Below are positions 59,196-64,000 of a DNA stretch of 64,000 nucleotides, piece after piece; the stretch's first letter is position 1, and each line of letters begins with the position of its first letter. Below the pieces are notes generated by a model. That model saw nothing but the letters and a program-made list of their open reading frames with translations, did not search any database and had not been told where the DNA came from. Made by a program: the position numbers and the translations under genes. Source of the stretch: Halorientalis sp. LT38. GTDB lineage: Archaea > Halobacteriota > Halobacteria > Halobacteriales > Haloarculaceae. The stretch spans positions 186,001-250,000 of the forward strand of contig NZ_JAYEZN010000001.1 in NCBI RefSeq assembly GCF_037031225.1, given 5' to 3'.

Positions 59196-60851
59196 ATGTC
59201 CGACCGCGACCTGAGTTTCTGGGGGTGGGGCTACGCCGAGAAGTTCCCCGACGAGGACGAGCGCCGCGAACTCAAAGACCGGCTGGAGACCATGCTGGGG
59301 TTCCCCGAACGCGAACTCCGGGACCCGCCCGCCCTCGACGAGGTGTCGATCCCCGACTCGACCGTGTCGGTCCCCGAAGACCTCGCCGGCGTCTGTTCCA
59401 CCGCCATCGAAGACCGGATCAGGCACGCCTACGGCAGCGGGTACCGCGACATCGTCCGCGGGTTTCGCGGCGAGTTCGAGAGCGCGCCTGACGTGGTGGC
59501 CGAACCGGAGACCGAAGATGAGGTCCGCGCCCTCCTCGACTGGGCGACCGAGAACCGGGTCGCGGTCGTCCCCTACGGCGGCGGGACGAGCGTCGTCGCG
59601 GGCGTCGAGTGTGACCCGGACGGCGACGACGCGGGGTACGCGGGCGTCTGCTCGCTCGACCTCCGGGCGATGGACCGGGTGCTGGAGGTCGACGAGCACT
59701 CACGGACCGCGCGGATCCAGGCCGGCGCGACGGGGCCCCAGATCAACGACCAGTTGCGCGAGCACGGCCTCCAGCTACGACATTACCCCCAGTCCTACGA
59801 GTTCTCGACGCTGGGTGGCTGGATCGCCACCCGCGCAGGGGGCCACTTCGCCACCGTCTACACCCATATCGACGACTTCGTCGAGAGCGTCCGGATGCTC
59901 ACGCCCTCCGGGGAGTTCGAGTCGCGGCGACTCCCGGCCTCCGGCGCCGGCCCGGACCCGAACCGATTGGTTCTGGGCTCCGAGGGGACGCTCGGCGCCA
60001 TCACTGAGTCCTGGGTACGCGTCCAGCCTCGCCCGTCCCACCGGGCGAAGGCCTCGGTGCGGTTCGCTGACTTCGACGCGGCCGTCGACGCCACCCGCGA
60101 GATCGTCCAGGCCCGGCTCTACCCGGCGAACTGCCGCCTGCTGGACAGCCGCGAGGCCATGATGAACGAGGTCGCGATGGACGGCAGCCACGTCCTCGTG
60201 CTGGGCTTCGAGTCCGTGGACCACCCCGTCGACGACGAACTGGACCGGGCCATCGAAATCGCCGAGGCCCGTGGCGGGACCGTCTCCAGTGGTCCGCGCT
60301 ACGAGGGGCCACACCGGGACGACGCCGAGGCCGGCGGGAGCGATGGTGGTGACGAGGACGACGAGAACGACGACGCCGGGGAGTGGCGTTCGGCCTTCTT
60401 CGAGGCGCCCTACAAGTTCAACGCGCTGGTGAGCATGGGCGTGATCGTCGACACGTTCGAGTCCGCGGTCACCTGGGACCAGTTCGATCGGCTCCACGCC
60501 GAGATCACCGAGCAGGTCACCGCGACGATGCAAGAGGAGTGCGGCGCGGGCTTTCTCTCCTGCCGGTTCACGCACGTCTACCCCGACGGGCCAGCGCCGT
60601 ACTACACCCTGCTCGCGCCCGCCGATGTCGGCCGGGAACTCGAACAGTGGCGCGAGATCAAGGCCACCGCTTCGGACGTGATCGAGGAGTACGGCGGCAC
60701 GATCACCCACCATCACGCCGTCGGGCGCACCCACCGCGAGTGGTACGAGGCGGAGTCCCCCGACGAGTTCCGCGACGCCCTCCGCGCCGCGAAGGAGAGA
60801 CTGGATCCCGAGGGGATCATGAACCCCGGTGCGTTGCTGGAGTCGGAGTGA
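59196..60851 (+). CDS. FAD-binding oxidase, alkyl-DHAP synthase-like
   Basis: A 551-aa flavoenzyme. FAD_binding_4 domain from about residue 90 (APDVVAEPETEDEVRALLDWATENRVAVVPYGGGTSVVAG), then the cap domain with YPQSYEFSTLGGWIATRAGGHFATVYTHIDDFV and GSEGTLGAITE. Acidic low-complexity insertion around residue 390. The C-terminal AKERLDPEGIMNPGALLESE is typical of the group. The similarity to AGPS is notable because haloarchaeal lipids have ether bonds made by other enzymes, so the real substrate is uncertain; lactate- or glycolate-oxidase-like activity is also possible. Confidence 0.85.
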   Translation: MSDRDLSFWGWGYAEKFPDEDERRELKDRLETMLGFPERELRDPPALDEVSIPDSTVSVPEDLAGVCSTAIEDRIRHAYGSGYRDIVRGFRGEFESAPDVVAEPETEDEVRALLDWATENRVAVVPYGGGTSVVAGVECDPDGDDAGYAGVCSLDLRAMDRVLEVDEHSRTARIQAGATGPQINDQLREHGLQLRHYPQSYEFSTLGGWIATRAGGHFATVYTHIDDFVESVRMLTPSGEFESRRLPASGAGPDPNRLVLGSEGTLGAITESWVRVQPRPSHRAKASVRFADFDAAVDATREIVQARLYPANCRLLDSREAMMNEVAMDGSHVLVLGFESVDHPVDDELDRAIEIAEARGGTVSSGPRYEGPHRDDAEAGGSDGGDEDDENDDAGEWRSAFFEAPYKFNALVSMGVIVDTFESAVTWDQFDRLHAEITEQVTATMQEECGAGFLSCRFTHVYPDGPAPYYTLLAPADVGRELEQWREIKATASDVIEEYGGTITHHHAVGRTHREWYEAESPDEFRDALRAAKERLDPEGIMNPGALLESE

Positions 60852-60901
60852 CAGGTACGTCGGGCGAGGGACTTAGGTGGGGCGGGTCCGAACCGCGGGT
60901 C

Positions 60902-62176
60902 ATGGACGGGCGGCTGCCGGGCGTGGCGCGGGACCGTCGCGAGCAGGTGATCTGCCACGTCGACATGGACTGCTTCTACGCCGCCTGCGAACGTCTCCGG
61001 GAACCTGCCCTCGAAGGCGAGCCCCTCGTCGTCGGCATGGGCTACGAGTCCGGCGACACTCACGGCGCCGTCGCGACCGCCAGCTACGAGGCCCGCGAGT
61101 TCGGCGTCGAGAGCGCGATGGCCATCTCCCAGGCCCTCGAACTGCTGCCCCGGAGAGCGGACGCCGACCCGGACGACGAGGACATCCCCGACCCCGAGGA
61201 GTCGGGCTTCTACCGCACGGTCGACCTGGAGTACTACGAGTCGGTCGCCAGCGAGGTGAAAGACGTGCTCCACGACACTGCCGACACGGTCCGGGAAGTC
61301 AGCGTCGACGAGGCCTACCTCGACGTCACCGACACCGTGGACTGGGACGAGGCCGAGCAGTTCGGCGACGACCTGAAATCGCGGATCGAATCCGAGGTGG
61401 GCGTGGCCGCCAGCGTGGGCGTCGCGCCGGCGATGAGCGCGGCCAAGATCGCGAGCGACCACGACAAACCGGACGGCCTCGTCGTCGTCGAACCCGGCGA
61501 GGTCCGATCCTTCCTCGCGCCGCTCCCCGTCGAGGAGGTCCACAACGTCGGCCCCGTGACGGCCCGGGAACTGCGCTCGATGGGCGTCGAGACTGCCGGC
61601 GACCTGGCCGAGGCCGACGTGGACCGGCTCGCCGATCGGTTCGGCGAGCGCGGCCGCGAGATCTGGTCCTACGCCCGCGGGGAGGACGAGCGACCCGTAG
61701 AACCCGTCGGGAAGCCGAAGAGCCTCTCGCGGGAGTCGGCGTTCACCGACGCGACCGCGGATCCGGAGCGAAAACGCGACCGGGTCCGCGCGCTGGCCGG
61801 CGACGTCGCCGAGCGAGCGCGCGGCAAGGACGCCCTCTACCAGACGATCGGTATCAAAGTGGTCACGCCGCCGTTCGACGTGCACACGCGGGCCGAATCG
61901 CTCCCCGGGCCCGTTCAGGACGGCGCCCTCGTCGAGGACGTGGCGCTGGATCTGTTAGAGGAGTTCCGGGGCGACGAGGTCAGGAAGGTCGGCGTCCGCG
62001 TCTCGAACCTGGACTTCTCGGACTCGGAGCAGACCAGCCTGACGGGGTTCGAGGGCGCCGACACCGGTTCGTCAGCGGACCAGTCGAACCACTCACTCGG
62101 CGAGTTCGCCGGCTCCGAGGCGGACGGGGACGACGGTCCGAGCGCCGGACAGACGTCGCTGGGCGAGTTCGAGTAG
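60902..62176 (+). CDS. dinB: Y-family DNA polymerase (DinB-like)
   Basis: A 424-aa lesion-bypass polymerase. Catalytic acids Asp21/Asp23 (VDMDCFYAACE) and Asp136/Glu137 (SVDEAYLD). VEEVHNVGPVTARELRSMGV is the HhH region and ARGKDALYQTIGIKVV the little finger. The C-terminal 50 residues hold three PIP-box-like motifs: QTSLTGF (377-383), NHSLGEF (396-402) and QTSLGEF (417-423), which should bind the PCNA clamp. Preceded by a flavoenzyme gene on the same strand. Confidence 0.95.
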   Translation: MDGRLPGVARDRREQVICHVDMDCFYAACERLREPALEGEPLVVGMGYESGDTHGAVATASYEAREFGVESAMAISQALELLPRRADADPDDEDIPDPEESGFYRTVDLEYYESVASEVKDVLHDTADTVREVSVDEAYLDVTDTVDWDEAEQFGDDLKSRIESEVGVAASVGVAPAMSAAKIASDHDKPDGLVVVEPGEVRSFLAPLPVEEVHNVGPVTARELRSMGVETAGDLAEADVDRLADRFGERGREIWSYARGEDERPVEPVGKPKSLSRESAFTDATADPERKRDRVRALAGDVAERARGKDALYQTIGIKVVTPPFDVHTRAESLPGPVQDGALVEDVALDLLEEFRGDEVRKVGVRVSNLDFSDSEQTSLTGFEGADTGSSADQSNHSLGEFAGSEADGDDGPSAGQTSLGEFE

Positions 62177-62195
62177 CGGCGGGGAGCCCCGTCGG

Positions 62196-63887
62196 TCACC
62201 GCTCGATCTGCACGCCGGACACCTCGAACCGCGCCCCGCCGGAAGACGACTTCTGGTCGTCTTCCGAGCCCCCACTCGCTTCGCTCGCGGGGACGCCCGC
62301 CTCGCTCTCGGTCACGGCGATCGACCAGTCGTGGGCGTCGGCGATCTCCTGCACGATCGCCAGCCCGAACCCGGTCCCCGACTCGTTGGTCGTGAACCCG
62401 GACTCGAACACGTGCTCTCGCACGTCTTCGGGGATGCCCCGACCGTCGTCTTCGACGTAGAACCCGGCCGCGTCGTCGAGGGGGCCGACGCGGATCGTGA
62501 GGTCGTCACCGCCGTGCTCGATCGCATTTCGAAAGAGGTTCTCGAGGAGCTGCTGGAGGCGGTCGGAATCGGCCTGCAGGACGAGATCCCCGTCGACGAC
62601 GAGTTCGGCGTCGCCTGTCTCGACGAGGTCCCAGCACGCCTCCACGAGCGACCGTAACTCGACGCGCTCGGTTTCGTCGATCGGCTGGCCCTGGCGAGCG
62701 AGCGTGAGCAAGTCGTCGATGAGCGCCTCCATACGGCCGTGCGCACCGGCGATCGCTGTCAGGTGTTCGTTGTCCCCGGCGGCGCGGGCGAGTTCGAGCC
62801 GCGAAGTGGCCACGTTGAGGGGGTTCCGCAGGTCGTGGGAGACCATGTTCGCGAACTGATCCAGGCGCTCGTTCTGGCGTTCCAGTTCCCGGCGGTACTG
62901 CTCGCGGTGCGTGACGTCGGTCAGTGTGATCAGCCGGCCGAGTTGCCCCTGATCGACGCCGAACGGGTTCTCGGTGAGGCGGAAGTAGCGCGTGTTCCCG
63001 TCACGCTCCATCTCGACGATCTCCGTCCCGTCCGCGAGCGAGTCGTCGACGACGGGCAACACCGCGGCGAGCGGTTCGCCGGTCGTCTCCGGCAGCCGTA
63101 GCACGGGGAACAACTGGGCCGCGCTTTCGTTGTAGTCGCGGATCCGGTCGTCCTCGTTGAGGAGGACAACTGGCTCGTCGTGTCCCGCCGCGAGCTGGAT
63201 GAGTCGGAAGTGATCGAGGTAGACGTACGAAAACCCGACGGCGAAGATGGCCACACCGAGCGGCTCGTAGGTGATGTCGACCAGATACGTGCTCTCGTAC
63301 CCGAGCACGTCGAGGACGATCGGCAGGCCCGTGACCCCGAGCAGGGCGACGAACGGCTTCGTGTCGTAACTGATCTGCATGAACAGCTCGAGGAGCATGA
63401 AGTAGCCCACGAGCGCCAGCGCGTAGGAGAGGCCCATCACCAGCCAGTGAAACAGCCCGGTCTCGACGGCGAGGTGTGGGAACGGCGTCGCGACGGCCCG
63501 GGTCGTGAAGTAGTAGCCGTGGAGCGGGTTCGTCAGTTTCACCAGGACGATCGCCAGGAAGACGGCGATGGCCGTGTGGCGGATCGTCACGTTCCGGTGC
63601 AGCGAGCGGCCGGTGAAGGCCGAGCAGAAGTAGAGCCACGGCCCGACGGTCGCGAAGCCGACGACCAGACCGAGCATGTAAAATGCGGTCTTCAGCGCCG
63701 GCGAGGGCGCGAGGAGGAAGCCGACGTGGGCGGCCGCCCAGGCGCCACTCAGGAGGAGGAGCCAGACGACGCCGCGTCGCGTGTCGGGGTCGTCGATACG
63801 CCGTGCGCGGCCGGCGCTCGCGATACAGGCGATCGCCGCCGCACCGAACACGAGGACGTAGCCCAGAAAGAGCCCGTCAACCGCCAA
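62196..63887 (-). CDS. Histidine kinase with 7TM sensor, PAS and HATPase domains
   Basis: A 563-aa sensor. The first ~225 residues have seven hydrophobic segments (histidine-kinase 7TM sensor domain), then a PAS domain (about 235-340; ...NPFGVDQGQLGRLITLTDVT), the HisKA H-box FANMVSHDLRNPLNVA with its phospho-accepting His, and the ATPase motifs NAIEHGG, VEDDGRGIPEDV and GTGFGLAIVQEIADAH. No response regulator gene is adjacent, which is common in haloarchaea. The ligand is unknown. Confidence 0.93.
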   Translation of the reverse strand: MAVDGLFLGYVLVFGAAAIACIASAGRARRIDDPDTRRGVVWLLLLSGAWAAAHVGFLLAPSPALKTAFYMLGLVVGFATVGPWLYFCSAFTGRSLHRNVTIRHTAIAVFLAIVLVKLTNPLHGYYFTTRAVATPFPHLAVETGLFHWLVMGLSYALALVGYFMLLELFMQISYDTKPFVALLGVTGLPIVLDVLGYESTYLVDITYEPLGVAIFAVGFSYVYLDHFRLIQLAAGHDEPVVLLNEDDRIRDYNESAAQLFPVLRLPETTGEPLAAVLPVVDDSLADGTEIVEMERDGNTRYFRLTENPFGVDQGQLGRLITLTDVTHREQYRRELERQNERLDQFANMVSHDLRNPLNVATSRLELARAAGDNEHLTAIAGAHGRMEALIDDLLTLARQGQPIDETERVELRSLVEACWDLVETGDAELVVDGDLVLQADSDRLQQLLENLFRNAIEHGGDDLTIRVGPLDDAAGFYVEDDGRGIPEDVREHVFESGFTTNESGTGFGLAIVQEIADAHDWSIAVTESEAGVPASEASGGSEDDQKSSSGGARFEVSGVQIER

Positions 63888-63929
63888 TAGTGATCACCCG
63901 GGGTGGCAACCCGTACATCGAGGAGCGCA

Positions 63930-64000
63930 CTAGTCGAGCCCGCTCTCGAGGTTCTCGAGCAGTTTTCCGACGAACAGGCCCATCCGCGGCGAGAGGGCAT
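63930..64000 (-). CDS. C-terminal end of a gene continuing past the window
   Basis: Reading from the window edge, the minus-strand frame gives ALSPRMGLFVGKLLENLESGL and one final residue before a TAG at 63930-63932. Composition is typical of a real haloarchaeal C-terminus, and it sits 42 bp upstream of the histidine kinase start on the same strand. Too little is visible for identification. Confidence 0.55.
   Translation of the reverse strand, partial: ALSPRMGLFVGKLLENLESGLD

Overview
The window is a stretch of haloarchaeal (class Halobacteria) chromosome. Evidence for this: high GC, very acidic predicted proteins, TATA-type promoters often only about 25-30 bp from the start codon, Tat-dependent lipoproteins, a Bat/NarO-type regulator, a PRC-barrel protein resembling CdpB1, a tRNA-Trp gene with a roughly 104-nt C/D-box-like intron, and many small zinc-ribbon proteins of haloarchaeal type. 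I see no rRNA, CRISPR array, IS element or prophage. Most of the window is ordinary chromosome with a few accessory-looking spots: a recombinase pair at 5.4-6.8 kb and structured repeats behind tRNA-Lys at 49.4-49.6 kb.

Layout. 0-4.9 kb: a universal stress protein, a winged-helix regulator, a NarO-like regulator beside a truncated hemoglobin, a UbiB kinase, a flavin split-barrel protein and a 50-aa zinc ribbon. 4.9-7.5 kb: a non-coding stretch, a DUF5805 protein overlapping a tyrosine recombinase, and a second stress protein. 7.5-16.8 kb: a Get3/ArsA ATPase, then an Fe(III) ABC transporter (fbpABC) embedded among three glycosylation-type genes. 16.8-20 kb: fabG, pccB and a pccX-like gene. 21-24.3 kb: siderophore-type iron uptake (ATPase, permease, binding protein). 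24.4-26 kb: a thiolase/DUF35 pair. 26-29.8 kb: tandem regulator paralogues, a small gene with iron boxes, dpsA and archaetidylserine decarboxylase. 29.9-34.8 kb: ADP-forming acetyl-CoA synthetase, a phosphotransacetylase-like protein and an aldehyde ferredoxin oxidoreductase. 35-39.2 kb: the biotin genes bioB-bioU?-bioF-bioD. 39.3-46.8 kb: thioredoxin, a HalOD1-like protein, lutC-lutB, a phosphoesterase, a membrane metalloprotease-like protein, a CdpB1-like protein and a DHH/TrkA protein. 46.9-55.7 kb: two oxidoreductases, tRNA-Lys with repeats, a PQQ sugar dehydrogenase, guaB, tRNA-Trp and small proteins. 55.7-64 kb: malic enzyme, a rhomboid, an AGPS-like flavoenzyme, a Y-family polymerase and a histidine kinase.

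Main pattern. A 14-bp dyad, TTAGG-N4-CCTAA, the same core as the bacterial DtxR iron box, occurs six times without mismatch at gene starts (15414, 16628, 21045, 22010, 23165, 27920). Degenerate copies lie at 8503 and 27894, and a weak one at 46912. It marks both iron transporters, a small protein next to dpsA, and two glycosylation-type genes: a UDP-arabinopyranose-mutase-like RGP protein (16610) and, with one mismatch, a dolichol-phosphate-sugar-type GT2 (8551). A third, a PMT/ArnT-like membrane transferase, overlaps the end of fbpC and would be co-transcribed with fbpABC. My strongest hypothesis is an iron-starvation-induced surface-glycosylation module built into an Fe(III) uptake locus.

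Other threads: biotin synthesis without bioA but with a BioU-like candidate, alongside a biotin-dependent acyl-CoA carboxylase beta subunit; acetyl-CoA/acetate chemistry (ADP-forming synthetase, Pta-like protein, malic enzyme with Pta domain, AOR); and lactate oxidation next to a probable cell-division gene. All functions are inferred from recognisable motifs and context; no database search was possible.
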